A stretch of 52,720 nt of DNA. It comes from a virus. Each line of letters opens with the position of its first letter. The first letter of the stretch is position 1. A program made the position numbers and the translations under genes. The notes beneath the pieces were generated by a model. It saw only the letters and a program-made list of their open reading frames with translations, did no database searches and had not been told where the DNA came from. The stretch is from positions 1 through 52,720 of IMG/VR virus record IMGVR_UViG_3300010885_059546; one strand, written 5' to 3'. Below, piece after piece: positions 7,054 to 15,519 of this stretch.

Positions 7054-8460
7054 ATGTTCAAGAAAATGTTTGAGCTGTCGTCTTTTGAAAGGATTCATAC
7101 GGATATTGCCCGCTTTTTGGGCAAATACAAGATCAACGATCCGACGACACCAAGCCTTGTTGAAAACATGACTCTCCCCCAGCCAGGTTTATTGAAGTAT
7201 GGCGTCAAGGGTTTTAATCCTGTTCCAACAAATGAAGACGAGGTTAGGGCTGCTAATTGCCATATATCGGTGGGCAATTGCATAGGTAAAGTTCAAAATC
7301 AGTTGAAGATCCCGGTTAAGAATTGGGCCGCCACAAGTCTTCTTCAAGTGATTCCTACCGCCGGATCTGACTTGAATGCCTACTACGATAGAGCATCCCT
7401 CAGGTTCTTCTACTACAGACACGACGGCAAAAACTATTATTTTGGCGACTCGCAAGACATCGTGACGCACGAGTTGGGCCATGCGATTCTCGACGCTATG
7501 AGACCAGATTTCTGGAGCGTCCAATCCTTGGAAATATGGTCTTTTCACGAGGCCTTTTCTGATATAGTCGCTATGTTCAACATGATGAATTACGATGTTG
7601 CCTTAGCCGCCGCACTCAAAGAAAACAATGGAGACTTAAGAAAATCAAACGTTATATCTAGACTTGCCGAAGAAGTCGGCATCTTGATCAGCAAAATCTC
7701 CAAAGACAGAACTTGTTTGCCTAATTCATTAAGGGATCCTGCCTTAGAAAAATTCAAATACATAAACCCTGCTAGCCTTCCTAAGGACGCCCCAAACAAT
7801 CAACTTGCCGCCGAGTGCCATAGTTTTGGAAGGGTCTTTTCTGCTGCTTGGTACGAGATTTTTGTTCGCATCTACGAACAACAGAGATCCTTGAAGGTGG
7901 ATCCTATTTCGGCGGCCAAGACGGCTCGCGATGTCTCGTTCTCCATAATGGCCCAAGCGATTCCAAACACCGGACGAGTTGCGGACTACTTCTCCAACGT
8001 GTCAATGGCTATGGTGGCAGTCGCGTCTTCTAAAGGGGCGACTTATGCCAAAATTGTCAAGGACGTGTTTGTAGAGTGGGGACTCATAAAGAACGAAGGT
8101 GTCAAGGCCTTATCTAATATTTCTTGGAAAAACATGGCTAGAAACCTCAAAAAAAATGACAATGTCTTTAAAAACAGCAAGATCACTACGGTTTGCGTCA
8201 AAGGCGAGAAACTTATGAAGGCTAGCGAACTTCCCATCGTTTCGGGACTTTCTTTGGGTAGCGACTTTGAAATCGAGGTTCCTAATGACAAGTACTATGA
8301 ATTTGACAATAAGGGCAATCTCACGGCCGAAATAGGCCCGGACGAAACACAAATCAAGGAGTCCGCTGCCGCTTGCCTTTTGGGTATATCGAATTCCATA
8401 GGCAAGGGAAAAATGTGGTATATAGAGAACAATAGGCTTCAAAGAAGATTTTTGGCTTAA
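7054..8460 (+). CDS. gluzincin (thermolysin-like) zinc metalloprotease
   Basis: This 468-residue protein has a strong ribosome site (AAGGAGG). The zinc motif is HELGH (H139, E140, H143), and E166 with D170 in HEAFSD supplies the third ligand and the following Asp, as in M4/M36-type peptidases. No signal peptide is seen, so it would act inside the host or in the virion. The C-terminal 150 residues (after about 315) show no recognised domain. It is a single gene facing the divergent mscL gene and followed by its own short intergenic region. It might process phage proteins or destroy host ones. The peptidase fold is fairly certain; the target is unknown. Confidence 0.75.
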   Translation: MFKKMFELSSFERIHTDIARFLGKYKINDPTTPSLVENMTLPQPGLLKYGVKGFNPVPTNEDEVRAANCHISVGNCIGKVQNQLKIPVKNWAATSLLQVIPTAGSDLNAYYDRASLRFFYYRHDGKNYYFGDSQDIVTHELGHAILDAMRPDFWSVQSLEIWSFHEAFSDIVAMFNMMNYDVALAAALKENNGDLRKSNVISRLAEEVGILISKISKDRTCLPNSLRDPALEKFKYINPASLPKDAPNNQLAAECHSFGRVFSAAWYEIFVRIYEQQRSLKVDPISAAKTARDVSFSIMAQAIPNTGRVADYFSNVSMAMVAVASSKGATYAKIVKDVFVEWGLIKNEGVKALSNISWKNMARNLKKNDNVFKNSKITTVCVKGEKLMKASELPIVSGLSLGSDFEIEVPNDKYYEFDNKGNLTAEIGPDETQIKESAAACLLGISNSIGKGKMWYIENNRLQRRFLA

Positions 8461-8492
8461 AGATGATATATAATCGCCGAGAGTTTCTGGGA

Positions 8493-8520
8493 TTGACTAT
8501 AATAGTTCCGTCACTAGAAT
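8493..8520 (+). promoter_or_regulatory. possible sigma-70-like promoter
   Basis: TTGACT and TAGAAT are separated by 16 bases, ending 25 bases before the ATG of the acidic protein. A second TATAAT lies at 8498-8503 without a good -35 box. Confidence 0.4.
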
Positions 8521-8545
8521 GCGTATTAACAGGAGGCTTTTGAAC

Positions 8546-8935
8546 ATGCGTGATGATTTTGAGAGTCAAGTTGAAGATATTTATGGAAATGACTGGTTCC
8601 ACGACTATTCGTCTCTGCAAGGCAGACTAGACGACGACGAGGAAAATCATCAATACGATGAAGACGAAGACGTCGAAGAAGGCGAAGATGGCATCACCGA
8701 CTGGGATTGGAAAGAAGCCTCCGAAGAAGATGATGACGAAGACGATTTAGAAGAATTGGAAAGTGACGACGACGACGAAGATGAGGAAGATGAGGACGAG
8801 GACGACGACGACTGGGACGATGAAGATGATGACTGGGATGATGAAGATGACTGGGAAGATGAGGACGAAGATGAAGACGAGGACGAAGATGAGGATGAGG
8901 ATGAGGACGAAGACTGGGACGATGACGACGATTGA
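8546..8935 (+). CDS. extremely acidic low-complexity protein
   Basis: I chose the ATG at 8546 because AGGAGG lies nine bases before it; an in-frame ATG at 8519 has no ribosome site. The product has 129 residues. From about residue 30 onward it is nearly all Asp and Glu with regularly placed Trp (DWDDEDD units), encoded by GAC/GAT/GAA/GAG runs. Such proteins can mimic DNA and block host DNA-binding proteins, act as histone-like chaperones, or bind divalent cations. It is probably disordered. Its stop codon abuts the end of the convergent gene. The DNA is simple enough to change length by slippage. Confidence 0.65.
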   Translation: MRDDFESQVEDIYGNDWFHDYSSLQGRLDDDEENHQYDEDEDVEEGEDGITDWDWKEASEEDDDEDDLEELESDDDDEDEEDEDEDDDDWDDEDDDWDDEDDWEDEDEDEDEDEDEDEDEDEDWDDDDD

Positions 8936-10561
8936 TTAATTTAAGAATCCTATCAAATCAGATTCTTGAATTTTATCTGAGCCTATCACCTTCAATATGT
9001 CTTTCAACAACTCACCATTCTTGATTGCTACTATTAAACTATCCTTGCTATCTTGGTCTTGTCGGCGGACCAGCGGACTGCCGTCGGCGGCGGTGAGTGG
9101 CTCATTGTTATTATCATACTGAGCCGTCAGTCTTTCTATAAAACCCTTTAGTTTCTTTCCTATTGATTTATCTCTTCCTAAAAATTCATAGGCCGATTCA
9201 AGCAACTTGTAAATTGCCGCTATAATTTCTTTTGTATTTTTCCCTTCATACAATTTCTTGAGTAGGTCCTGTTTCTTTGCCTCCGATCTTTTTAATTCCT
9301 CTTCGGGATCTTCTTCTGCTGTCACCGAATCAATCGGCTTTTCTTTCGCTTCTTGATCGGCCGCCGGTTTAGATTCCTTATCTTCTTCTTTTTCGGGAGG
9401 GCCGGCAGGCTCTTTTTGTGTATCTTGACTTGCGACCGTTTGCTTAGATTCTTTGTCCTCCTCTTTCTTTGGGAGATTTGTCGCTACGCTTTTCCTTGTT
9501 CGTGTCTTTTTCTTTGGCTCATCTTTTTCCGCGACAGCCGAAGTAGTTTTTTCGGGCAGTTTTATGTCTACAACATCCCCTCCGGTCAGTTCAGAGATGA
9601 TTTTGTTGAATTCATTATCTGAAAGGTACTTCACAGCTTGTCTGAAGCGACTGATCAATGATCTGTGGCCCTCTTTCTTCCAAAGCCCTGTGAAACTGTC
9701 TTTAAACTTTATTCCAACTCTATTTGGATCTTTTAATTTTTTTTCCACGCTGTCGTCGTCATAGTCTGTATCAGGCAATATTGAAATCCAAGCTATGACC
9801 CAAGGCATTTTTTCTAGCATAATCTTGCCGTTTCGGTTTAGCCATGAAGTTTGAGGCGTCAGTGTTGCGGGCGCGCTCTTTCGAGCCGCTATAGCCTCGC
9901 GAATTGCTTTTCTTATATCGGTCTTTTTTGTGTCCTTGGGTTTTGACGCATCTTTAGTGGCGAGTTTCGTTCCCGCCGCCGGTTCTGGCTCTTCAGCCGC
10001 CGGATTGTCTTCTGGTGCGCTTTGTGCGGTAGATGCTGTCTGCGCTGTCCCCGCCGCTACCGGCTCCTCTTCGCCCGGCTCGGGGCTTATTGGCGCCGTC
10101 TTGGGCGAGGGACTGGTTTCCGGTGCTGGTGACGGTGCGTCATCGGACGTTTCCCATGAATCAAGAATCGAATGAAGTCTGCTTTTCAAATCCTCTGCCG
10201 CCCTTCTTATAACTTGAACTAGACGCAATTTCTCAGTTTCCGAACTATCTACTTCATTTATAATCTGCTCAGTCGCCCCAACAGCAGACCTCAAGACATT
10301 ATATTCCGAAAGAGTTAAGTTTATTGGGCTGCACGATTCTGCTTGAGATCCCAAATCGTCTCCAAAACGATTCTGCCAATAATAGGGATTGTTTTTTTTA
10401 TCGTCCCTACCATACCGTAAGTTATAGAAGGTCCCCTTCAGCCTATCCCAGATGCCCCTAGGTTGAACTCCGGGTCTGCCCGTCGTCATGCTAGAGATGA
10501 TATCGTTGACCCATCTGTCTACGACCGCGTTTATCTGCTGTTTTATTTGGTCTTTTGTCAT
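8936..10561 (-). CDS. large hypothetical protein with disordered Pro/Ala/Glu/Lys linkers
   Basis: This 541-residue protein alternates folded and disordered parts. A helical N-terminus (about 1-140, with WDRLKGTFYNLRYG) is followed by a Pro/Ala/Glu linker (about 142-205), a folded middle part (about 215-335), a Lys/Glu linker with repeats of PxKEEDKESK (about 345-420) and a helical C-terminus. It is downstream of two small genes on the same strand, one with a capsid-targeting-like start, so a virion or internal-head role is plausible. No ribosome site is visible before the ATG. No family is recognised. Confidence 0.6.
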   Translation of the reverse strand: MTKDQIKQQINAVVDRWVNDIISSMTTGRPGVQPRGIWDRLKGTFYNLRYGRDDKKNNPYYWQNRFGDDLGSQAESCSPINLTLSEYNVLRSAVGATEQIINEVDSSETEKLRLVQVIRRAAEDLKSRLHSILDSWETSDDAPSPAPETSPSPKTAPISPEPGEEEPVAAGTAQTASTAQSAPEDNPAAEEPEPAAGTKLATKDASKPKDTKKTDIRKAIREAIAARKSAPATLTPQTSWLNRNGKIMLEKMPWVIAWISILPDTDYDDDSVEKKLKDPNRVGIKFKDSFTGLWKKEGHRSLISRFRQAVKYLSDNEFNKIISELTGGDVVDIKLPEKTTSAVAEKDEPKKKTRTRKSVATNLPKKEEDKESKQTVASQDTQKEPAGPPEKEEDKESKPAADQEAKEKPIDSVTAEEDPEEELKRSEAKKQDLLKKLYEGKNTKEIIAAIYKLLESAYEFLGRDKSIGKKLKGFIERLTAQYDNNNEPLTAADGSPLVRRQDQDSKDSLIVAIKNGELLKDILKVIGSDKIQESDLIGFLN

Positions 10562-10574
10562 GTCGATGTATATA

Positions 10575-10787
10575 TCAAGGCTTCACCAATGTTTTTTTGC
10601 GTCTTATCGGAATGCCTTTTTCCTTATTTTGAGGAACTGGCGGTAGTGTTCCGTTCTGGTTCTTCGGGTCGGCCTCGCTTTTGCCTCGATAATCTGCAAA
10701 TGCCCCCACGTATTCCGTGGGACTTTCCAACGGTGGGACCAATCCGCCCGATACGCCGATTTCCACGAGCCATTTTTTAAAGTTCAC
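10575..10787 (-). CDS. small protein with capsid-targeting-like N-terminus
   Basis: This 70-residue protein starts at a GTG that overlaps the upstream stop (GTGA), with GGAGG just before it. It begins MNFKKWLVE, which resembles the T4 internal-protein targeting sequence; L-V-E could be the prohead protease cut site. The remainder is low-complexity, Pro/Lys/Gly-rich and basic at its end (IRRKKTLVKP), as expected of a DNA-neutralising internal head peptide. This role is inferred from the N-terminus and charge. Confidence 0.5.
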   Translation of the reverse strand: MNFKKWLVEIGVSGGLVPPLESPTEYVGAFADYRGKSEADPKNQNGTLPPVPQNKEKGIPIRRKKTLVKP

Positions 10788-11197
10788 TTTGCCTCCACCC
10801 TCTCCAAACCTTCTTTTCTCCGTAGGTTATCTAAAAAAGAACTCATTCGATTGAACGAAAGCACTCTTAATTCGTAAGTGTTGTCATCATTTTTTTTCAT
10901 GGAAACTATGTGTCCGCCGCCTTCTGCAACGACATTCGCTATTGTTTGGTAGCCTACGCCTTTCTCCGCAACGATCTTGATACTTTTGGACGCCATAAAC
11001 GTCAGCGTCCCGGCAGCCAAAAACAAACAAGCGGCTATCCCATACGCAGAACGGCGGAACCAATTTCTTGGTTTTTCGTCACTTACAATCATCCCCATGT
11101 CTACAACCACGCCGTCACCCACGGACCCGCTTTCTTTTAAAGATTTGATGTACTCCGGAAGTTGGCTGAGAGGCATAGGGTCGTTTTGCTGATTCAT
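10784..11197 (-). CDS. hypothetical single-pass membrane protein
   Basis: This 137-residue protein has AAAGGA before its ATG. Residues 1-48 are soluble and end with WFRRS, a membrane segment follows (about 52-68, GIAACLFLAAGTLTFMA), and the remaining 70 residues form a small mixed alpha/beta domain. The positively charged residues before the segment suggest the N-terminus is in the cytoplasm and the C-terminal domain in the periplasm. It is the first gene of a three-gene minus-strand operon. No family is recognised. Confidence 0.6.
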   Translation of the reverse strand: MNQQNDPMPLSQLPEYIKSLKESGSVGDGVVVDMGMIVSDEKPRNWFRRSAYGIAACLFLAAGTLTFMASKSIKIVAEKGVGYQTIANVVAEGGGHIVSMKKNDDNTYELRVLSFNRMSSFLDNLRRKEGLERVEAK

Positions 11198-11253
11198 TTT
11201 TGTCCTTTGTTATTCCTATATATGACGGAATCCTATCAATAAAGGGACAAAAA

Positions 11254-11763
11254 ATGAAAGACTGGCACGGCATAATGAAGGTGCTGGAGATAAGGCACCT
11301 CTCCAGAGACGGCGAAACGCTTTACGAGGAGAATGATGTTAAAAACATCCTTCATTACGCCGGCGAAGAAATGATCTTGAAGATTCTTTTTGCGGGATCG
11401 CCCGTGCCTTCTAGCTACTACATCGGATTGGACTCTAGGAGTTCGTTTGATCCATCCTTGGGAATCGGCTCCTTATTTGGCTTCGAGCCAACGGACAACG
11501 CATACGAACGACAATCTGTTCAACCCAACGGATTTGATGTCGTTACCACTGGTTCAGGACACCGTCAAGCAAACAGCCCCGTTATATTATTTAAGGCGGT
11601 CGGCGGAGCTTGGGGTCCGGTTAAAAACATTTTTCTCACGACTAACGTTGGTTACGGAACAAGCAACATTCTTATTTCCTCCGCACCGCTCAGCAAGACC
11701 ATAACTGTTCAAGATGGAGAGACAATTACAATGAAAATGGGCATGGCATTGTCAAGTTGTTAG
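11254..11763 (+). CDS. predicted virion structural protein
   Basis: This 170-residue protein starts at the ATG at 11254, with AAAGGG upstream; a TTG-initiated extension to 11200 lacks a ribosome site. Features include NILHYAGEEMILKILF (about 28-43), a middle YYIGLDSRS and a C-terminal part with FKAVGGAWGPVKNIFL. This layout resembles a widespread family of small phage structural proteins found near tail genes, recalled without a named family. It is alone on the plus strand. Its 3' end overlaps the convergent gene by 12 bases. Confidence 0.55.
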   Translation: MKDWHGIMKVLEIRHLSRDGETLYEENDVKNILHYAGEEMILKILFAGSPVPSSYYIGLDSRSSFDPSLGIGSLFGFEPTDNAYERQSVQPNGFDVVTTGSGHRQANSPVILFKAVGGAWGPVKNIFLTTNVGYGTSNILISSAPLSKTITVQDGETITMKMGMALSSC

Positions 11764-12264
11764 GGATCCGAGAAGTCTTTTCACGTCTGCTATTTCCACA
11801 ATGTGCTGGGCTGAGTATTGAATTCCTTTTGTTCTTTGTTTGGTTTTTTTCACTTCAAACCTCAAATAGCCGTTCTTCAACTGATCTGCCGAGGGCGGCT
11901 TTGGATTATTGAACCACCATTTGTCTCTTTCCTTGAGGAACAACGTTCTTTCTTCGCTGGACCATAAAGACATGCGTTCCAAGTTTAGTTCTTCCGGCGG
12001 AGACCAATCTCCATTTCCGGGAAGAAATATCTCAAATCCCTTTTTTGTTAAGTTCTTCAACTGCGCGATATTTCCGGAATTGTGAAGTTTGTAGACGCAG
12101 AACACCTCACTTGCAGGTTCGGTCGTGTTGCCCGTTTTAGCGTTTACCCAGACCGGAACACAATGACCCACGACCTCTACGCATCCGTTGGGCTCTAATA
12201 GAGACTTTATTTGTTCTTCGGTTAAAAACACGCTATGTGTTACGAATAGGGCTAAATTATTCAT
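11752..12264 (-). CDS. hypothetical protein
   Basis: This 170-residue protein has a beta-rich first half (CVEVVGHCVPVWVNAKTG, EVFCVYKLHN) and a basic C-terminal part with KKTKQRTKG. Only a weak AAGAA ribosome site precedes the ATG. It is a single-gene unit, divergent from the secreted protease and convergent with the structural gene. No family is recognised. Confidence 0.5.
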   Translation of the reverse strand: MNNLALFVTHSVFLTEEQIKSLLEPNGCVEVVGHCVPVWVNAKTGNTTEPASEVFCVYKLHNSGNIAQLKNLTKKGFEIFLPGNGDWSPPEELNLERMSLWSSEERTLFLKERDKWWFNNPKPPSADQLKNGYLRFEVKKTKQRTKGIQYSAQHIVEIADVKRLLGSLTT

Positions 12265-12303
12265 TTCTTCTTAGGGTATATACTTATAGCATGGAGGCTA
12301 ACA

Positions 12304-13164
12304 ATGAAAAGGATTTCAATTGTCTTCTGTATTATAGCGTTTTTAATCATAAGTGCCAACCCGGCATATTCCCAAGTTCCGGTTCATCCAATACTGAGGG
12401 ACTCTGCCGTTCCCGTGGGCTTTTCGCCACCCAAAGAACAAAGGGATGAGCGATACAATAAGTTTCTTTCTGCTTCGGTTAAAATATCTGTTCAATCGTC
12501 TTCTGGGTCGGGGACCATATGCTACTATGACCAAGAATCTAATTGGGCATATGTCATATCTTGCGGCCATATTTGGCAAGGGGAGAAGCCCTACGACCGC
12601 AATAAGCCTGGTAAGGCCCAGATAATCACATGGTACAAGAACGGTGTTAAACTCCCCCAAGTGCAATCGTACGAAGCCGAAGTGCTGTTCTGGAGTAATC
12701 AAAGAGGTTTTGACTCTAGTCTCCTAAGATTTCACCCAGACTGGAAGCCTCAATTCTTTCCAATTGCCTCGAATTTCGAGGCAAAAAAAGGTACTATTTT
12801 GAACTCTTTGGGATGCGATGGAGGCTCTGAGGTTGCAAGGTATGAAGTCAAGATCCTTGAATTTAATGATCCCGATATAGTCACTGAAAAAAACAGCCCT
12901 AGGCCCGGAAGATCTGGTGGAGGTCTTTTGACAAATGAGGGAGAACTCGTGGGAATATGTTGGGGAACTTCTGAACTGGATGGAACCGGTATAGGATTTT
13001 TTACCCCTCTTAGTTCCATAAAGACCGTGTTTTCCAAGAATAAGCACGAATGGATTTTGAAAAAGAGGATGTGTTTGGAGTCCGTGCCGATTTACGACTG
13101 GGATAGATATAAAAGAATAGAGGATGAGAACTTCATCCCAATGCCTAATTTTCTTTTGTTTTGA
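12304..13164 (+). CDS. secreted trypsin-like serine protease
   Basis: This 286-residue protein has GGAGG before its ATG. Residues 1-23 are a clear Sec signal peptide ending in AYS, with no lipobox. The chymotrypsin-fold triad is visible: H89 in VISCGHIW, D137 in GFDSSLLRF and S204 in GRSGGGLL. An oxyanion-type glycine lies two residues before the serine. No PDZ domain follows, so it is a single-domain trypsin-like enzyme, not a full HtrA. It would act in the periplasm or outside the cell. It is a one-gene unit on the plus strand. A phage-encoded exported protease is unusual; it could attack envelope proteins, competing phage or receptors. Confidence 0.8.
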   Translation: MKRISIVFCIIAFLIISANPAYSQVPVHPILRDSAVPVGFSPPKEQRDERYNKFLSASVKISVQSSSGSGTICYYDQESNWAYVISCGHIWQGEKPYDRNKPGKAQIITWYKNGVKLPQVQSYEAEVLFWSNQRGFDSSLLRFHPDWKPQFFPIASNFEAKKGTILNSLGCDGGSEVARYEVKILEFNDPDIVTEKNSPRPGRSGGGLLTNEGELVGICWGTSELDGTGIGFFTPLSSIKTVFSKNKHEWILKKRMCLESVPIYDWDRYKRIEDENFIPMPNFLLF

Positions 13165-13170
13165 AATTCT

Positions 13171-13203
13171 GGGACGGTCAAAGACTTTTCAAGTCCCCGT
13201 CCC
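13171..13203. terminator. possible hairpin terminator between convergent genes
   Basis: GGGACGG pairs with CCGTCCC, and an inner stem GACTT/AAGTC closes a TTC loop. It begins six bases after the stop of the protease gene and covers the end of the convergent nuclease gene. No T-run follows directly, so termination efficiency is uncertain. Confidence 0.4.
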
Positions 13204-13984
13204 AAGATATTCTTTTCTTCGATCCTCCACTTCTGAAAAATGGGCACATTCCGCGATATTCGCAGCGATTGCAGTGATTGCCCGTATTCCCGAAGGCCTT
13301 GTCTGGATCGTGGGAACTTATTGAGTTATAAACATCCAATAACTCACGTTCTATACTGACTAGGGATTCTTCGCTGTACGAGGCCGGAAGCAGTTCTTCT
13401 CCTTCCAAGTAATACAACGCCGCCTTTATATTCGCGGCTTCTATTCCGAATTCTTTCTGCACGACCCTAGAATATATCCTCAACTGCGGATCGATTTTTA
13501 TACTGTGCTTGTTCTCTCTGAAAGGCCCAGGTTTAGTCGTCTTGTAATCTATGATCCAAGCCTTCCCGGCCTTGAGGATTATTCTGTCTATAAATCCGGT
13601 TACGAACTTTCCATTCGGAGGATCCAAGTCGTACTTGAACTTATGCTCCGTTATGCCTTCGCATCCGATATTCTTGTTGAGATTTTCTATCGCCCGAATA
13701 TGCCCTGGCATCCTTCTCTTGTAGTCGGACGGTAACGGAGGCGCTTTTTTCCCATCTTCTATTTCTATCTTTCCCTTGAGTACGTCGTTAGATACCTCTT
13801 TTAAACTTCTTGCTCCGCGCTCTTGAACATGCTGCTCCGCTATCTTATGGACGATCTTTCCGTAAACGAAGTAGAATTGCTCGTCGCCTGGGTTGGGGAT
13901 CTTTTCGTGATACTTCAGTTTGTACAAATAGGGGCACTGATCGTATGTTTTGCCCCGAGATACAGAGATGTGTTCTATATTCAT
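13178..13984 (-). CDS. PD-(D/E)XK nuclease with Fe-S cluster cysteines (Cas4/AddB/RecB-like)
   Basis: This 268-residue protein has the full set for a Cas4-type exonuclease. C17 lies in SVSRGKTYDQC, H46 in GKIVHKIAE, E113 precedes the core, D133 is in TGFIDRI and D146-x-K148 in IIDYKTT. Three more cysteines (C238, C241, C247) lie in HCNRCEYRGMC. The four cysteines would hold a 4Fe-4S cluster joining the N- and C-termini. Such enzymes resect DNA ends in recombination or process DNA. It is divergent from a primase gene, which suggests a replication/recombination cassette placed among structural genes. Confidence 0.8.
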   Translation of the reverse strand: MNIEHISVSRGKTYDQCPYLYKLKYHEKIPNPGDEQFYFVYGKIVHKIAEQHVQERGARSLKEVSNDVLKGKIEIEDGKKAPPLPSDYKRRMPGHIRAIENLNKNIGCEGITEHKFKYDLDPPNGKFVTGFIDRIILKAGKAWIIDYKTTKPGPFRENKHSIKIDPQLRIYSRVVQKEFGIEAANIKAALYYLEGEELLPASYSEESLVSIERELLDVYNSISSHDPDKAFGNTGNHCNRCEYRGMCPFFRSGGSKKRISWDGDLKSL

Positions 13985-14005
13985 GCAATTAGCAGAGGAT
14001 CAGCA

Positions 14006-14034
14006 TTGATTTTTTTATTCCTCTAGTCTAGGAT
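14006..14034 (+). promoter_or_regulatory. possible sigma-70-like promoter
   Basis: TTGATT and TAGGAT are separated by 17 bases in the divergent gap between the nuclease and the primase, ending 20 bases before the primase ATG. Confidence 0.4.
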
Positions 14035-14054
14035 TATTTCAGAAGGGTACACTG

Positions 14055-15110
14055 ATGTCAATCGATTTTGATAAGTTTCTTTCTTGGGCCGAATCCAGAT
14101 TTGACGACATTGCCGTCAAGGGTGATGAAATTCTCGTTAACTCTATATTTTGCGAGGATCGCAAACGCCATCTGTGGTGCAATCCATCAGGAGGGAAAAA
14201 TAAAATAGAAAACGGCGTTTACCATTGCTGGAAATCCGACCAGAAGGGAAGCCTTTTAAAACTAGTCATGCTGGTCGACAAATGCTCGTACGATCAAGCC
14301 GTGGATACTATGGGCGCTTCCTCCGGCGGAAGTCTAGATAATCTGGAACGGCAGATTCATGAATTTTTCTCCTCCAAAGAGAACAACGAAGATTCACACG
14401 AACCGGAGGAAAAAAACTCCTTAGAAATTCCTCCGGGTTGCTACTTGTTTGACGATTTGCCCTCCTCTAATTATTTGAAAAAACAGAGCCTTGAATATCT
14501 TCAGAGTCGCAAGATAAGCCCAGAGGGCTTGTTTGTATGCACCTCCGGACGGTACAAGAACAGAATAGTCATCCCATACTATGACAACAAGGGATCTTTG
14601 ATCTACTATAACGGAAGATATGTGGGCGATCCTGGAACTAACCTTAGATACCTAGGACCGCCCAAAGAACTCGGAATCGGCAAGGGCGACGTTCTGTATG
14701 TCCAAAAATGGCCTAGCAAAAACGAAAAAATATACATCACAGAGGGCGAGTTTGATGCCATGTCCCTATTCCAGTGCGGCTTCTATTCGGCCGCCTTGGG
14801 GGGCAAATCCTTGACAGAAAACCAAATGAGGATGATTGATGGATACATTCCGGTATTGTGCCTTGATGCCGACGAGGCCGGAAGCCAAGCTCTTCCTAAA
14901 ATGGCCAATTTCTTATTCTCCAGAGGAATCAAGAGAGTGCACTATGTCAGACCATGCAAAGAGTACAAGGACTGGAACGGCTTGCTAGTGGCAAAGGGCG
15001 ATAAAATACTTCGCGGCTATGTAAAGATGCAAGAAAAGCAGTACAACAGTTCCCTCGGCGGAGGTGACTGGGAAAGCACGAAGATAGCCATCAATAGCAT
15101 TATTGGCTGA
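14055..15110 (+). CDS. DNA primase, zinc-binding plus TOPRIM (DnaG/gp61-like)
   Basis: This 351-residue protein makes RNA primers for lagging-strand synthesis. A zinc-finger-like N-terminus has C33, H39, C42 and C58 (YHCWKSDQKGS). The TOPRIM core shows E230 (YITEGEFDAM) and D271-x-D273 (CLDADEAG). An acidic linker joins the two (about 105-125). There is no helicase domain after the TOPRIM part, so a separate helicase is expected elsewhere. The protein starts MSIDFDKFLSWAES with AGAAGG upstream. It is a single plus-strand gene whose end overlaps the convergent gene by 11 bases. Confidence 0.85.
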   Translation: MSIDFDKFLSWAESRFDDIAVKGDEILVNSIFCEDRKRHLWCNPSGGKNKIENGVYHCWKSDQKGSLLKLVMLVDKCSYDQAVDTMGASSGGSLDNLERQIHEFFSSKENNEDSHEPEEKNSLEIPPGCYLFDDLPSSNYLKKQSLEYLQSRKISPEGLFVCTSGRYKNRIVIPYYDNKGSLIYYNGRYVGDPGTNLRYLGPPKELGIGKGDVLYVQKWPSKNEKIYITEGEFDAMSLFQCGFYSAALGGKSLTENQMRMIDGYIPVLCLDADEAGSQALPKMANFLFSRGIKRVHYVRPCKEYKDWNGLLVAKGDKILRGYVKMQEKQYNSSLGGGDWESTKIAINSIIG

Positions 15111-15519
15111 TCTTTGAATCCCTTGCCATGCTCTCCAAGGAGTCTATGTCAACATACGGACTTTCGGGCTCTTCGTTATTTTTTTTACTTTCCGACTTGG
15201 CTGCATCTCTGATCGGTTGATTTGCCTTCTTGTACTCTTCTATCAACTCCATGTCCTCTGGCCTAGAAGGATCAAGTATCTCCTCCTCAGATATTGAGAC
15301 TACATGATCCATCAAGAAAAAAGTGCGTAGTTTTTTCTTGTTATTCCACTGCTCAATAAAAATTCCCTTCTGACTTATTTCTATCACTCTTCCGACGAAG
15401 TAGTGAAATACAGGCTGGGGAAATGTCTGCGGATTTTCTGACTTGAAATCTCTGTTTGTTGGTACTGTGAAAATCGTGCAGATTCTGCCGATGAAGTAGT
15501 CTAGGCCTTCTGGTTTCAT
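15100..15519 (-). CDS. hypothetical protein, last gene of the actin-like operon
   Basis: This 139-residue protein starts inside an ATGA overlap with the upstream gene. The first 75 residues appear to be a beta-barrel (FIGRICTIFTVPT, GRVIEISQKGIFIEQW). The rest is a charged, probably disordered tail. It is co-transcribed with the actin-like ATPase and the DUF5659-like gene, so it may be an accessory factor. No family is recognised. Confidence 0.55.
   Translation of the reverse strand: MKPEGLDYFIGRICTIFTVPTNRDFKSENPQTFPQPVFHYFVGRVIEISQKGIFIEQWNNKKKLRTFFLMDHVVSISEEEILDPSRPEDMELIEEYKKANQPIRDAAKSESKKNNEEPESPYVDIDSLESMARDSKISQ

Noticed and set aside
8943-8967. Hairpin AAGAATC / GATTCTT after the acidic gene as a terminator
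   Set aside because: The stem is short and AT-rich, lies within the end of the convergent gene and has no T-run of useful length.
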